A stretch of DNA of 64,000 nucleotides from Rhizobium sp. BK602 (lineage in GTDB: Bacteria > Pseudomonadota > Alphaproteobacteria > Rhizobiales > Rhizobiaceae), in NCBI RefSeq assembly GCF_014195095.1, contig NZ_JACIBC010000002.1:124001-188000 (forward strand), read 5' to 3'. Under the pieces are notes generated by a model that saw only the letters and a program-made list of their open reading frames with translations, did not search any database and was not told the DNA's origin. Below are positions 8,392-16,778 of the stretch, in pieces. Both the position numbers and the translations under genes were made by a program. Every line of letters starts with the position of its first letter. The stretch's first letter is position 1.

Positions 8392-9506
8392 AAAGGCTTC
8401 GCCACTTCCTCGCGGTTCTGCTGGCCTTGCCCGGCCTGGTCGTCGGCGACCCGGCCTGGGCGATCCAGTCACGCATCAAGGACATCGCCTCTCTGCAGGC
8501 CGGCCGCGACAACCAGCTCATCGGCTATGGCCTGATCGTCGGTTTGCAGGGAACGGGCGACAGCCTGCGCGCCTCGCCGTTTACCGAGCAGTCCATGCGC
8601 GCGATGCTGCAGAATCTCGGCATCTCCACCCAGGGCGGCCAGTCCGCCGCCAAGAACACCGCCGCCGTGATGGTGACGACCAATCTGCCGCCCTTCGCAA
8701 GCCCCGGCAGCCGCCTGGACGTCACGGTGAGCTCGCTCGGCGACGCGACCTCGCTTCGCGGCGGTACGCTGATCATGACCTCGCTCAGCGGCGCCGACGG
8801 CCAGATCTATGCCGTGGCCCAGGGCTCGGTCATCGTCTCCGGCTTCCAGGCGCAGGGGGCGGCCGCCAGCGTCACCGAGGGCACCACGACCGCCGGCCGC
8901 GTGCCGGGCGGTGCCATTATCGAGCGCGAGCTGCCGTCGCGGTTCAAGGATTCGGTCAATCTGGTCCTGCAATTGCGCAATCCGGACTTCTCCACCTCGG
9001 TCCGCATCACCGATAGCGTCAATGCCTGGGCGACCTCGCGTTTCGGCGCACCGATCGCCGAGGCCAAGGATTCGCAGGAGGTCACGATCAGCAAGCCGAA
9101 GATGGCCGACCTGACGCGGCTGATGGCGGATATCGAAAATCTCGCCGTCCAGACGGATACGCCGGCCAAGGTGGTCATCAACGAACGCACCGGCACCATC
9201 GTCATCGGGGCCGACGTCCGCGTCTCGCCGGTCGCGGTCAGCTATGGCACGCTGACGGTTCAGGTGAGCGAAAATCCGCAGATCATCCAGCCGGAACCCT
9301 TCTCGAACGGCGAGACGGCGGTTCAGGACCAGACGGATATCACCGCGACCAAGAGCGGCGGCCGCGTCGCCGTGCTCGAAGGGCCTGACCTGAAGACGCT
9401 GGTCTCCGGTCTGAACAATATCGGCGTCAAGCCGGACGGCATCATCGCCATCCTGCAGGGCATCAAATCGGCCGGCGCCCTGCAAGCGGAGCTCGTGCTG
9501 CAATGA
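8388..9506 (+). CDS. flgI: FlgI, P-ring protein
   Basis: 372 residues, typical. A signal peptide ends near DPAWA at about residue 25. The mature start SRIKDIASLQAGRDNQLIGY and the segments GLIVGLQGTGDSLRASPFTE and ERTGTIVIGADVRVSPVAVS are FlgI hallmarks. It forms the periplasmic ring around the distal rod in the peptidoglycan layer. It overlaps flgA upstream and motE downstream by four bases each, so four genes here are tightly coupled. Confidence 0.97.
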   Translation: MKRLRHFLAVLLALPGLVVGDPAWAIQSRIKDIASLQAGRDNQLIGYGLIVGLQGTGDSLRASPFTEQSMRAMLQNLGISTQGGQSAAKNTAAVMVTTNLPPFASPGSRLDVTVSSLGDATSLRGGTLIMTSLSGADGQIYAVAQGSVIVSGFQAQGAAASVTEGTTTAGRVPGGAIIERELPSRFKDSVNLVLQLRNPDFSTSVRITDSVNAWATSRFGAPIAEAKDSQEVTISKPKMADLTRLMADIENLAVQTDTPAKVVINERTGTIVIGADVRVSPVAVSYGTLTVQVSENPQIIQPEPFSNGETAVQDQTDITATKSGGRVAVLEGPDLKTLVSGLNNIGVKPDGIIAILQGIKSAGALQAELVLQ

Positions 9507-10054
9507 GATCGATCGCCATCGCCCGCAAATTGCTGATCGCCGGCCGCGCCGCGGCGGCTCCCGTCGTGGCCGCGCTGCTGCTGTCGGTCTGTGCCGTAGA
9601 GGCGCAGGAGGCCGCAAAGCAGCCTGCCGATCCGGCGTCGAGCCAGGACGAGATCCGGCGGTTCTGCACCAACATCGCCGATCCGGCCCGCGATCAGCGT
9701 TATCTCCTGCAGAAACAGGAACTGGAGAAACTGCGCGCCGACGTCGATGAGCGCATCGCCACCATGGACAAGCGCAAGGCGGAATACGAGGACTGGCTGA
9801 AGCGCCGGGACGATTTCCTCAAGACCGCCGACCTCGGCCTGGTCGATATCTACAAGAACATGAAACCGGATGCGGCCGCGGCAAGCCTCAACGATGTCAA
9901 GGTCACGGTGGCCGCGGCGATCATCATGAAGCTTTCCGCACGCCAGTCGAGCCTCATCCTCGCGGAAATGGATGCACAGAAGGCGGCGGTGATCACCAAC
10001 ATCATCGCCAGCGCGTCCGATCCGAATACATCGAAGTCGAAGGACCCCTCATGA
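9503..10054 (+). CDS. motE: MotE, periplasmic motility chaperone
   Basis: 183 residues. A signal peptide (AAAAPVVAALLLSVCAVEAQ) is followed by a strongly charged coiled coil at about residues 68-105 (KQELEKLRADVDERIATMDK) and an MgtE-N-like helical region ending in IIASASDP. In Sinorhizobium meliloti MotE is described as a chaperone that stabilises the periplasmic motor protein MotC. The position between flgI and flgH is the rhizobial arrangement. It overlaps both neighbours by four bases. Confidence 0.85.
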   Translation: MRSIAIARKLLIAGRAAAAPVVAALLLSVCAVEAQEAAKQPADPASSQDEIRRFCTNIADPARDQRYLLQKQELEKLRADVDERIATMDKRKAEYEDWLKRRDDFLKTADLGLVDIYKNMKPDAAAASLNDVKVTVAAAIIMKLSARQSSLILAEMDAQKAAVITNIIASASDPNTSKSKDPS

Positions 10055-10767
10055 ACATGCGTCTAACGGCCACATGCGCGATCGTCGTTTCTCTCGTCGG
10101 CTGCCAGTCGCCGCAGGCTCTCAAGGAAATCGGCAGGGCGCCCGCCATGAGCCCGATCGGCAGCGGTTTGCAATATGCGCAGACGCCGCAGATGTCGCAA
10201 TATCCGAAGCGCCCGCATCAGGTCGCGCAAGGCTATTCGCTCTGGAACGATTCGCAGGCAGCGCTCTTCAAGGACGCGCGCGCCCTCAATGTCGGCGACA
10301 TCCTGACCGTCACGATCCAGATCAACGACAAGGCGGACTGGGATAACGAGACCAATCGCAGCCGCACGAACAAGAGCGACATGAATTGGGATATCTCGGC
10401 CAAGATCTTCGGCTGGAAACCCGCCACCAACGCCGATGCGACCTCGGGCTCCGATACCAGCACCGACGGCAAGGGCAAGATGAAGCGTTCCGAGCAGCTC
10501 AACCTGCTGGTGGCCGCCGTCGTGACCGGCATTCTCGAGAACGGCAACCTGATGATCAGCGGCTCCCAGGAAGTCCGTGTGAACCAGGAAATCCGCATCC
10601 TCAACGTCGCCGGCATCGTGCGGCCGCAGGACGTCACCTCGGAGAATACCATTTCCTACGACAAGATCGCCGAGGCGCGCATCTCCTATGGCGGCCGCGG
10701 CCGTCTGACGGAAGTCCAGCAGCCGCCGATGGGGCAGCAGGCGGTCGATCTGCTGTCGCCGCTCTGA
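10051..10767 (+). CDS. flgH: FlgH, L-ring lipoprotein
   Basis: 238 residues. A lipoprotein signal with lipobox LVGC puts the acylated cysteine at residue 18. The mature protein carries SLWNDSQAALFKDARALNVG, DILTVTIQINDKADW and the C-terminal AEARISYGGRGRLTEVQQPP of FlgH. It forms the outer-membrane L ring. The start overlaps the motE stop. Confidence 0.96.
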   Translation: MNMRLTATCAIVVSLVGCQSPQALKEIGRAPAMSPIGSGLQYAQTPQMSQYPKRPHQVAQGYSLWNDSQAALFKDARALNVGDILTVTIQINDKADWDNETNRSRTNKSDMNWDISAKIFGWKPATNADATSGSDTSTDGKGKMKRSEQLNLLVAAVVTGILENGNLMISGSQEVRVNQEIRILNVAGIVRPQDVTSENTISYDKIAEARISYGGRGRLTEVQQPPMGQQAVDLLSPL

Positions 10768-10801
10768 CGGTCGGCAGCAGGCACTATTTGTAAACGGGCG
10801 G

Positions 10802-11302
10802 ATGAGAGACATGGCAGCAACCGCAGACGCATCGGAAAAGGGCAAGGGATCGCCGCTGGTCATGACCATTGCCGGACTGCTGGTCCTGACGGTTCTCGGC
10901 GGCGGCGGCGGCTGGTTTCTCGGAACCGTGGTCGCGCCGAGGATCAAGGCGGCCACGGCCGCCGTACAGGCGTCGGCCAAGACCGGCGAGGGTGAAAAGC
11001 AGGCGCCGGCGGCCGTCGAGCCTAATATGGTCCCGTTGGAACCGATCATCGCCAATCTCGGCTATCCCTCGCAGAACTGGATTCGTCTGGAAATCGCGCT
11101 GGTATTCAAGGGCCAGCCGGATGCGCAGCTCGCCGGCGCCATCCACCAGGATATCCTTGCCTATATCCGCACCGTCTCGCTGCAGCAGATCGAAGGCCCG
11201 CGCGGCCTGCAATATCTTCGGGATGACATTCAGGAACGTGTTGACCTGCGCTCGGAAGGGCGCGTATCGAAAGTCATGTTCAGGACTTTCGTGATCGAAT
11301 GA
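10802..11302 (+). CDS. fliL: FliL, basal-body/stator-associated membrane protein
   Basis: 166 residues from this start. One membrane helix lies at about 20-45 (LVMTIAGLLVLTVLGGGGGW). The periplasmic domain ends with DILAYIRTVSLQQIEGPRGL and SKVMFRTFVIE, the FliL signature. FliL rings surround the stator and support torque. An alternative ATG at 10811 is equally possible, because the purine-rich sequence abuts the first ATG. The stop overlaps fliP by four bases. A second FliL-like protein is encoded at 38.8-39.3 kb. Confidence 0.93.
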   Translation: MRDMAATADASEKGKGSPLVMTIAGLLVLTVLGGGGGWFLGTVVAPRIKAATAAVQASAKTGEGEKQAPAAVEPNMVPLEPIIANLGYPSQNWIRLEIALVFKGQPDAQLAGAIHQDILAYIRTVSLQQIEGPRGLQYLRDDIQERVDLRSEGRVSKVMFRTFVIE

Positions 11303-12057
11303 TTCGATTATTACTTGTTTTATCTACATTAGTATTTGCTATATTGTCGCCCGAGCTGGCGATGGCGCAGCAATTGCCGCAACAGATCCCGACGGATCTC
11401 CTGAACGTCCCAGTGAACGGGTCGGTCGCGGCTTGGATCATCCGCACCTTCGGGCTGCTGACGATCCTGTCGATCGCGCCCGGCATCCTCATCATGGTGA
11501 CGAGCTTTCCGCGCTTCATCATCGCCTTTTCGATCCTGCGCTCGGGCATGGGTCTTGCGACCACGCCGTCGAACATGATCCTGCTCAGTCTGGCGCTGTT
11601 CATGACCTTCTACGTCATGTCGCCGACCTTCGATCAGGCATGGAAGGAGGGCGCGCAGCCGCTTTTGGCCAACCAGATCTCGGAAGCGGATGCGGTTGTG
11701 CGGATCGCCGAGCCCTTCCGCACCTTCATGGCCAACAATACGCGTGACAAGGACATCAAGCTCTTCGTCGATCTCGCGCAGGAGCGCGGACAGACGGTGG
11801 TGATCGACAACAAGATCGACTATCGCGTCCTGATCCCGGCCTTCATGATTTCGGAAATCCGCCGCGGTTTCGAAATCGGCTTCCTGGTGGTGCTGCCGTT
11901 CCTGGTGATCGACCTGATCGTCTCGACCATCGTCATGGCGATGGGCATGATGATGCTGCCGCCGACATCGATCTCGCTGCCCTTCAAGATCCTGTTCTTC
12001 GTGCTGATCGACGGCTGGAACCTGCTGGTCGGCAGCCTCGTGCGCTCTTTCCATTAA
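11299..12057 (+). CDS. fliP: FliP, flagellar export gate protein
   Basis: 252 residues, typical. A cleavable N-terminal signal is followed by membrane segments including SIAPGILIMVTSFPRFIIAF, a periplasmic loop, and the diagnostic SEIRRGFEIGFLVVLPFLVI. FliP forms the core of the export gate with FliQ and FliR, which are encoded 22-25 kb downstream. No fliO candidate is seen next to it. It closes the rod/ring transcription unit and faces a convergent glycosyltransferase gene 279 bases away. Confidence 0.97.
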   Translation: MIRLLLVLSTLVFAILSPELAMAQQLPQQIPTDLLNVPVNGSVAAWIIRTFGLLTILSIAPGILIMVTSFPRFIIAFSILRSGMGLATTPSNMILLSLALFMTFYVMSPTFDQAWKEGAQPLLANQISEADAVVRIAEPFRTFMANNTRDKDIKLFVDLAQERGQTVVIDNKIDYRVLIPAFMISEIRRGFEIGFLVVLPFLVIDLIVSTIVMAMGMMMLPPTSISLPFKILFFVLIDGWNLLVGSLVRSFH

Positions 12058-12290
12058 TCTGCGGACGCAACACCTGCATCGCCAGCCTTGCGTCCATGGC
12101 TGACACGGCGGCCTGTAGTGACATCGGCAGATGCGGTGGGCTGGATCTATGCGGGATTGCCACATTCATTGCCGTCGGCTTGCTTCTTGAAGCTGCGATC
12201 TGGCCCCAATGGGCTTTACCACGATCGATGAACGATCTGGTCCAGATGGTCGGCAATTTTCTAGTAAGGCAGGCCTTGGAATAGTGACCG

Positions 12291-12319
12291 GGACGCCAAG
12301 GCTGTCCGCCTTGCCGTCC
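12291..12319. terminator. Possible bidirectional stem-loop between convergent fliP and the OGT-like gene
   Basis: A 12-bp stem with one mismatch (GGACGCCAAGGC against GCCTTGCCGTCC) has a 5-base loop. There is no good T run on either side, so intrinsic termination is uncertain, but it is the only strong hairpin in the 279-base gap between the two convergent genes. The rest of the gap shows nothing recognisable. Confidence 0.35.
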
Positions 12320-12336
12320 CCGTCGATCTCGCTTTC

Positions 12337-14274
12337 CTATTCGGCGGCGATCGCCGCTGCATTCGCGCTCTCGTCATGGAACGGCTCGGTGCGCCGAGGC
12401 AGGGCCGCCACGTCCATGTGATCCGGCTGCAGGCCTTGCCGGGCGCGGGCGGCCATCATGTCATAGGCGGTTTCCAGATGGCTGGTGAAGCGTTCGGCGT
12501 CGAAGAGCGGCATGACGTAACGGTTCGCCACCAGGGTCTCCTTGAACTTGGCGACACGCTCGGGCTGTCCGGCAAGCTCGACGGCCATGTCTTCATAGGC
12601 CTGGACATCCGCGGCCACCAGCTCCGGGACGCCGATGGCGTTGAGCAGGCTTTCGCTGACGCGTGAGGCGAAGTTGGTGCCTTTCATCGTCAGGACCGGC
12701 AGGCCGCCCCAGAGCTGCTCCGAGGTGGTGGTATGACCGTTCACCGGGAAGGTGTCGAGGCCGAGATCGGCAAGCTGCTGGCGGTCGATATGATCCTCGT
12801 AGCGGATACGGGTGGTGAAGACGACGCGCTTGCGGTTGACGCCGCGCGCCTCGAGCCGCGCCCACAGATTGGCTTCGGCGCGTGGGCCGTTGCAGAGCAG
12901 CCAAAGGACGCTGTTCTTGCTGCGCTTGAGGATATTGCACCAGACGTCGACCATCTGCGAGGTGATCTTGCGGTTGCCGTTGAACGAGGCGAAGACGAAG
13001 GCATCCTCTGGCAACCCGTGCTGGGCGCGTGTTGTCGGCCGTGGCTTCGGGCGATAGATCGGGTCGTTCGGCTGATAGCATTCCGGCAGGCGGCAGAATT
13101 TCTCGTGGAAATGCGGCTTGGAATGATCCGGCAGCACGTAGGCGTCGCCGATGATGTAGTCGAGGTCGATATTGACGGCGGTGCCGGGAAAGCCGAGCCA
13201 TGCTACCTGGATGGGGGCGGCCATGTGATTGAGGATGCGCGCTCGGCTATCCTTGGTATGGCCCTTGAGGTCGACGAGAATATCGATGCCCTGGGCGCGG
13301 ATGGCCTCGGCGGCGGCCTGATCGGAGAGGCCGCGGATATCGATCATCCGTCCCCAGCGCGAATAGTCGAACTCCTGCTCGCGCTGCGAGGCGAGCGGCG
13401 AATGGTCGAAGAGGGTGATCTCGAACCGGCTCCGGTCGTGCAGCTCCAGAATCCGTTGCATGAGCTTCATCGTCGCATGGCCCGGCCAGAAGTCTGCCGA
13501 GAGATAGCCGATGCGGATCTTGTCGGACCAGGCATGTGGCGCCCGGCGGCGTGCCTCAGCATGTCCTGCCGGCAGCGGCACGGTATCGTGGAATGCAAGC
13601 TTGTTGATGGCTTCGTCGCCGCACCAATGCAGGTGGAAGAATGGGTTATCGGGCGTGACATGGTCGAAATTTCCAGCCGCTATGGCTGCCTTGACCGGCG
13701 CCATGTGCTTGTCGACCGTTGCGAGGTCGGACACTTCGCGGGCGAAGATCAGGTAGAGCGTGCGGAAGACGATGTTGTCGGGATGGTTCTTGAACAGTGT
13801 CGCGACGATATGCCGGTTGCTCTCGTCGTAGAGGTCGTCGGTCAGCAGTTTTGCGGCCATCAGCCGGTGCCGAAGCTCCGGTCCGTCGACCAGCACGGTC
13901 TTGAAGCCGGTGAGCAGTTCCTTCTGCTGACGGCCGAGGAAGATGCGGACCAGCGCATAGGCCAGTTCCGGGTCCTTGAAAGCCAGCGGCAGGATCAGGC
14001 TGCCGATCGACAAGGCCTGGTCTTCATTGCCGCATTCGGCATGGAGCAGCAGGGCTTCGCGCAGATAGTCCTCGCGATGGGGCTTCTGCCGGCCGGCCAG
14101 TTCATAGGCCTTGGCGGCATCCGATCTGAAGCCGAGCTTGAGCAGCGTTTTTGCCAGCAGTGCGTAGGTCTTGGGCGACGTATCGGTATTGAGCAGCTGG
14201 TTCAGCGTTTCGAGCGCGCGCGTATATTGTCCCTTCTGGTAGAGATTGGACGCTGTCACAAAGGTGTTTTTCAT
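12337..14274 (-). CDS. OGT-like (GT41 family) protein O-glycosyltransferase with N-terminal TPRs, candidate flagellin glycosyltransferase
   Basis: 645 residues from the ATG at 14274 (an upstream in-frame extension lacks family features). The first 150 or so residues are TPR-like helices (YQKGQYTRALETLNQLL, LLKLGFRSDAAKAYELAG). The C-terminal half matches the OGT/SPINDLY catalytic fold: RIGYLSADFWPGHATMKLMQ with the conserved His, VDLKGHTKDSR, PIQVAWLGFPGT, DYIIGDAYVLP, FASFNGNRKI, and a nucleotide-sugar region HTTTSEQLWGGLPVLTMKG followed by FASRVSESLLNAIG. Such enzymes attach a sugar to Ser/Thr of proteins. It lies leftward between fliP and flaA. Caulobacter FlmG, also TPR plus glycosyltransferase, modifies flagellin, so flagellin is the likely substrate; this is inference. 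Confidence 0.85.
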   Translation of the reverse strand: MKNTFVTASNLYQKGQYTRALETLNQLLNTDTSPKTYALLAKTLLKLGFRSDAAKAYELAGRQKPHREDYLREALLLHAECGNEDQALSIGSLILPLAFKDPELAYALVRIFLGRQQKELLTGFKTVLVDGPELRHRLMAAKLLTDDLYDESNRHIVATLFKNHPDNIVFRTLYLIFAREVSDLATVDKHMAPVKAAIAAGNFDHVTPDNPFFHLHWCGDEAINKLAFHDTVPLPAGHAEARRRAPHAWSDKIRIGYLSADFWPGHATMKLMQRILELHDRSRFEITLFDHSPLASQREQEFDYSRWGRMIDIRGLSDQAAAEAIRAQGIDILVDLKGHTKDSRARILNHMAAPIQVAWLGFPGTAVNIDLDYIIGDAYVLPDHSKPHFHEKFCRLPECYQPNDPIYRPKPRPTTRAQHGLPEDAFVFASFNGNRKITSQMVDVWCNILKRSKNSVLWLLCNGPRAEANLWARLEARGVNRKRVVFTTRIRYEDHIDRQQLADLGLDTFPVNGHTTTSEQLWGGLPVLTMKGTNFASRVSESLLNAIGVPELVAADVQAYEDMAVELAGQPERVAKFKETLVANRYVMPLFDAERFTSHLETAYDMMAARARQGLQPDHMDVAALPRRTEPFHDESANAAAIAAE

Positions 14275-14613
14275 GGTCACGAGCGAGAACTCCGAGCGAA
14301 ACGTTGAACAGGCGCCGGCCGAAAGCCGAGGTCCGTCATCCTGGATTCGCGGGATCATCGCGCACGTAGCTTGCCTGAAACCGAAGCGGCGGATGATTGC
14401 GCCCTTTACGCATTGTTAGCCACGTTGGTGACAGCCGTCTTCGCGGGCGGTCCGTTTAAGGAATTCGCAAGCAATGCATGCGAGCTTACCCTCCACATGA
14501 CGGGTTTGGTCCGCTAGGAAATGGGGCCGAGGAGCATGAAGCCGCTCCGTCATCGCCGGTATTCGAAGTCCGGTATGTCCTCCTTTTTGTATTCAGTTTT
14601 CGGGGACACACTC
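14275..14613. promoter_or_regulatory. Divergent promoter region, OGT-like gene and flaA
   Basis: 339 bases without a gene, separating the leftward glycosyltransferase from flaA. Near flaA it holds the conserved flagellin leader element. A CGCAAG at 14466-14471 resembles half of the flagellar-operon motif but lacks its second half. Otherwise I see nothing in it. Confidence 0.6.
14534..14580 (+). promoter_or_regulatory. Conserved flagellin leader element, flaA
   Basis: GCATGA-AGCCG followed 25 bases later by CCGGTATGTCC, ending 33 bases before the flaA ATG. The same blocks precede flaB and flaD, and more loosely flaC. It may be a dedicated flagellin promoter or a 5'-UTR site for the post-transcriptional regulator FlbT, encoded at 33 kb. 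Confidence 0.5.
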
Positions 14614-15519
14614 ATGACCAGCATCAACACCAACAATTCCGCAATGGCCGCCCTCCAGACGCTGCGCAGCATCAGCAGCAACCTGCAGGACACGCAGAAC
14701 GCCGTTTCGTCCGGCCTGCGCATCTCCAAGGCTTCCGACAACGCCGCCTATTGGTCGATCTCCACCTCGATGAAGTCCGACGACAGCGCCCTCGGCGCCG
14801 TCTCCGACGCTCTCGGCCTCGGTGCCGCCAAGGTTGACACGGCTTCCACCGCCGTCACCAGCGCCATCGACGTCGTCGGCCAGATCAAGGACAAGCTCGT
14901 CACCGCCATGGAAGGCTCGGTCGACAAGGACGCTGTCCAGGAAGAAATCGGCCAGCTCCAGGCACAGCTCTCGAGCGTTGCCCAGTCGGCTTCGTTCAAC
15001 GGCGAAAACTGGGTCATGGCTGCGAGCGGCGACTCCGCTTCGGTCGTTTCCTCGTTCATCCGCGGCAGCAACGGCACGGTTTCGGTCAGCACGACCTCCT
15101 ACGCCTTCGATACCGGCGCAACCGGCAACGTTCTGTTCGGCTCGAACTCCGGCACGATCGACACCACGTCGGGCATTCTCGGCACTGTCACCGGCTCCTA
15201 CTCGGTCTTCAGCCTGGATATCTCCAGCATGACCTCGGGCCAGATCTCTAGCGCCCTCGATATGGTCCAGACCGCTCTGAACGCGCTGACCAGCATGGGT
15301 TCGAAGCTCGGCTCGATCTCCAGCCGTATCGACCTGCAGACCAGCTTCGCTTCCTCGCTCTCCGACTCGATCCAGTCGGGCGTTGGCAAGCTGGTCGATG
15401 CCGACATGGAAGAAGAGTCCAGCAAGCTGTCTGCTCTGCAGACGCAGCAGCAGCTGGCTATCCAGTCGCTGTCGATCGCCAACTCCTCGAGCCAGTCGAT
15501 CCTGTCGCTCTTCCGCTAA
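14614..15519 (+). CDS. flaA: Flagellin FlaA
   Basis: 301 residues. It has the short rhizobial flagellin layout: N-terminal D0/D1 helices (NNSAMAALQTLRSISSNLQD, SSGLRISKASDNAAYWSIST), a short variable centre rich in Ser, Gly and Thr, and a C-terminal helix ending QSILSLFR. The ATG at 14614 has GGGGA seven bases upstream and gives the family N-terminus. Flagellins are secreted unfolded and polymerise into the complex rhizobial filament. It is nearly identical to FlaB, including long stretches of synonymous sites. A strong terminator follows. Confidence 0.97.
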   Translation: MTSINTNNSAMAALQTLRSISSNLQDTQNAVSSGLRISKASDNAAYWSISTSMKSDDSALGAVSDALGLGAAKVDTASTAVTSAIDVVGQIKDKLVTAMEGSVDKDAVQEEIGQLQAQLSSVAQSASFNGENWVMAASGDSASVVSSFIRGSNGTVSVSTTSYAFDTGATGNVLFGSNSGTIDTTSGILGTVTGSYSVFSLDISSMTSGQISSALDMVQTALNALTSMGSKLGSISSRIDLQTSFASSLSDSIQSGVGKLVDADMEEESSKLSALQTQQQLAIQSLSIANSSSQSILSLFR

Positions 15520-15570
15520 GAGCAGAAGCTGGCGTCTGACGCCAGACGAAAATCCTGAAGAAGAAGTTAA

Positions 15571-15599
15571 CCGCGCCTTCCTAAGGCGCGGTTTTTTTT
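15571..15599 (+). terminator. Rho-independent terminator of flaA
   Basis: A perfect 9-bp stem (CCGCGCCTT / AAGGCGCGG, extendable to 11 bp) with a 3-base loop is followed by a run of eight T. It lies about 50 bases after the flaA stop, so flaA is probably a monocistronic transcript. Confidence 0.92.
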
Positions 15600-15631
15600 A
15601 TATTTTTTGCCGTGCCTCGGTTCAGATTTTC

Positions 15632-15639
15632 TTAACCAT
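15632..15639 (+). promoter_or_regulatory. TTAACCAT, CtrA-type half site upstream of flaB
   Basis: TTAACCAT is the known half-site form of the alphaproteobacterial CtrA recognition sequence. It lies about 137 bases before the flaB start. A half site alone can occur by chance. Confidence 0.3.
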
Positions 15640-15678
15640 ATTGCTGTTTTCTATGCTCATTGAAACGGCGAGTTAACC

Positions 15679-15695
15679 TTAACCAACTGGGTTAA
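15679..15695. repeat. Inverted repeat TTAACC-N5-GGTTAA upstream of flaB
   Basis: A perfect 6-5-6 palindrome directly before the flagellin leader element of flaB. A one-mismatch copy with the same spacing lies upstream of flaC (20787-20803). It could be an operator for a dimeric regulator of flagellin genes. Confidence 0.35.
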
Positions 15696-15698
15696 CAG

Positions 15699-15744
15699 GC
15701 ATGATGCTGAGTGCCGTTACCGGTTTTTAGGTCCGGAATGTCCC
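15699..15744 (+). promoter_or_regulatory. Conserved flagellin leader element, flaB
   Basis: GCATGA, TGCTGAGTGCCGTT, then CCGGAATGTCCC, ending 31 bases before the flaB ATG. It is nearly the same as the flaD copy, including the preceding GTTAACAG. The GTTAAC and GCCGTT blocks loosely recall a sigma-28-like -35/-10 pair. Confidence 0.55.
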
Positions 15745-15775
15745 TTATCCAACAACTGCCAAAGGGGCAAATATC

Positions 15776-16681
15776 ATGACGAGCATCCTTACCAACAATG
15801 CAGCAATGGCCGCTCTGCAGACGCTGCGTGGCATCAGCAGCAACCTGCAGGACACGCAGAACGCCGTTTCGTCCGGCCTGCGCATCTCCAAGGCTTCCGA
15901 CAACGCCGCCTATTGGTCGATCGCCACCTCGATGAAGTCTGACGATAGCGCCATCAGCGCCGTCTCCGACGCCCTCGGCCTCGGTGCCGCCAAGGTTGAC
16001 ACGGCAACCACCGCCGTCACCAGCGCGCTCGACATCGTCAGCCAGATCAAGTCCAAGCTTGTCACCGCGATGGAAGATTCCGTCGACAAGTCGTCCGTCC
16101 AGGAAGAAATCGGTCAGCTCCAGGCACAGCTCTCGAGCGTTGCCCAGTCGGCTTCGTTCAACGGCGAAAACTGGGTTGTGGCCGCCAGCGGCGACTCCGC
16201 TGCCGTCGTTTCCTCGTTCATCCGCGGCACCAACGGCACGGTTTCGGTCAGCACGACCTCCTACGCCTTCGACTCCGGCGCAACCGGCAACGTTCTGTTC
16301 GGCTCGAACTCCGGCACGATCGACACCACGTCGGGCATTCTCGGCACCGTCACCGGCTCCTACTCGGTCTTCAGCCTGGACATCACCGGCATGACCTCGG
16401 GCCAGGTTTCCACTGCCCTCGACATGGTCCAGACCGCTCTGAACGCCATGACCAGCATGGGTTCGCGCCTCGGCTCGATCTCCACCCGTATCGACCTGCA
16501 GACGACCTTCGCTTCCTCGCTCTCCGACTCGATCGAATCGGGCGTTGGCAAGCTGGTCGATGCCGACATGGAAGAAGAGTCCAGCAAGCTGTCTGCTCTG
16601 CAGACGCAGCAGCAGCTCGCCGTCCAGTCGCTGTCGATCGCCAACTCCTCGAGCCAGTCGATCCTGTCGCTCTTCCGTTAA
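15776..16681 (+). CDS. flaB: Flagellin FlaB
   Basis: 301 residues, the same length as FlaA and differing by only a few tens of residues. The N-terminus MTSILTNNAAMAALQTLRGI and the C-terminus QSILSLFR are standard. AAGGGG lies about eight bases before the ATG. Large parts of the 5' and 3' thirds are identical to flaA at the nucleotide level, which indicates recent duplication or gene conversion. A terminator with the same stem sequence follows. It is convergent with the ATP-grasp gene. Confidence 0.97.
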   Translation: MTSILTNNAAMAALQTLRGISSNLQDTQNAVSSGLRISKASDNAAYWSIATSMKSDDSAISAVSDALGLGAAKVDTATTAVTSALDIVSQIKSKLVTAMEDSVDKSSVQEEIGQLQAQLSSVAQSASFNGENWVVAASGDSAAVVSSFIRGTNGTVSVSTTSYAFDSGATGNVLFGSNSGTIDTTSGILGTVTGSYSVFSLDITGMTSGQVSTALDMVQTALNAMTSMGSRLGSISTRIDLQTTFASSLSDSIESGVGKLVDADMEEESSKLSALQTQQQLAVQSLSIANSSSQSILSLFR

Positions 16682-16731
16682 GAGCAACGGCCGGCGCTTC
16701 GCGCCGACGGCACTATCCGAACTGCGAATTC

Positions 16732-16766
16732 ACCGCGCCTTGTCCAAAGGCGCGGTTTGCCTTTTC
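16732..16766 (+). terminator. Rho-independent terminator of flaB
   Basis: The stem ACCGCGCCTT / AAGGCGCGGT (10 bp, 5-base loop) is followed by a broken T run. The stem sequence is the same as in the flaA terminator. It lies between convergent genes and may serve both strands. Confidence 0.85.
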
Positions 16767-16778
16767 AAGGCGTGCCGT

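Noticed and set aside
12096..12284. Small rightward frame between fliP and the OGT-like gene
   Set aside because: No ribosome site, no recognisable family and a weak coding pattern; the gap is treated as non-coding.
14466..14484. Seventh copy of the flagellar-operon motif upstream of flaA
   Set aside because: CGCAAG-N9-CGAG matches the upstream half only and lies 130 bases from flaA; flaA has the separate flagellin leader element.
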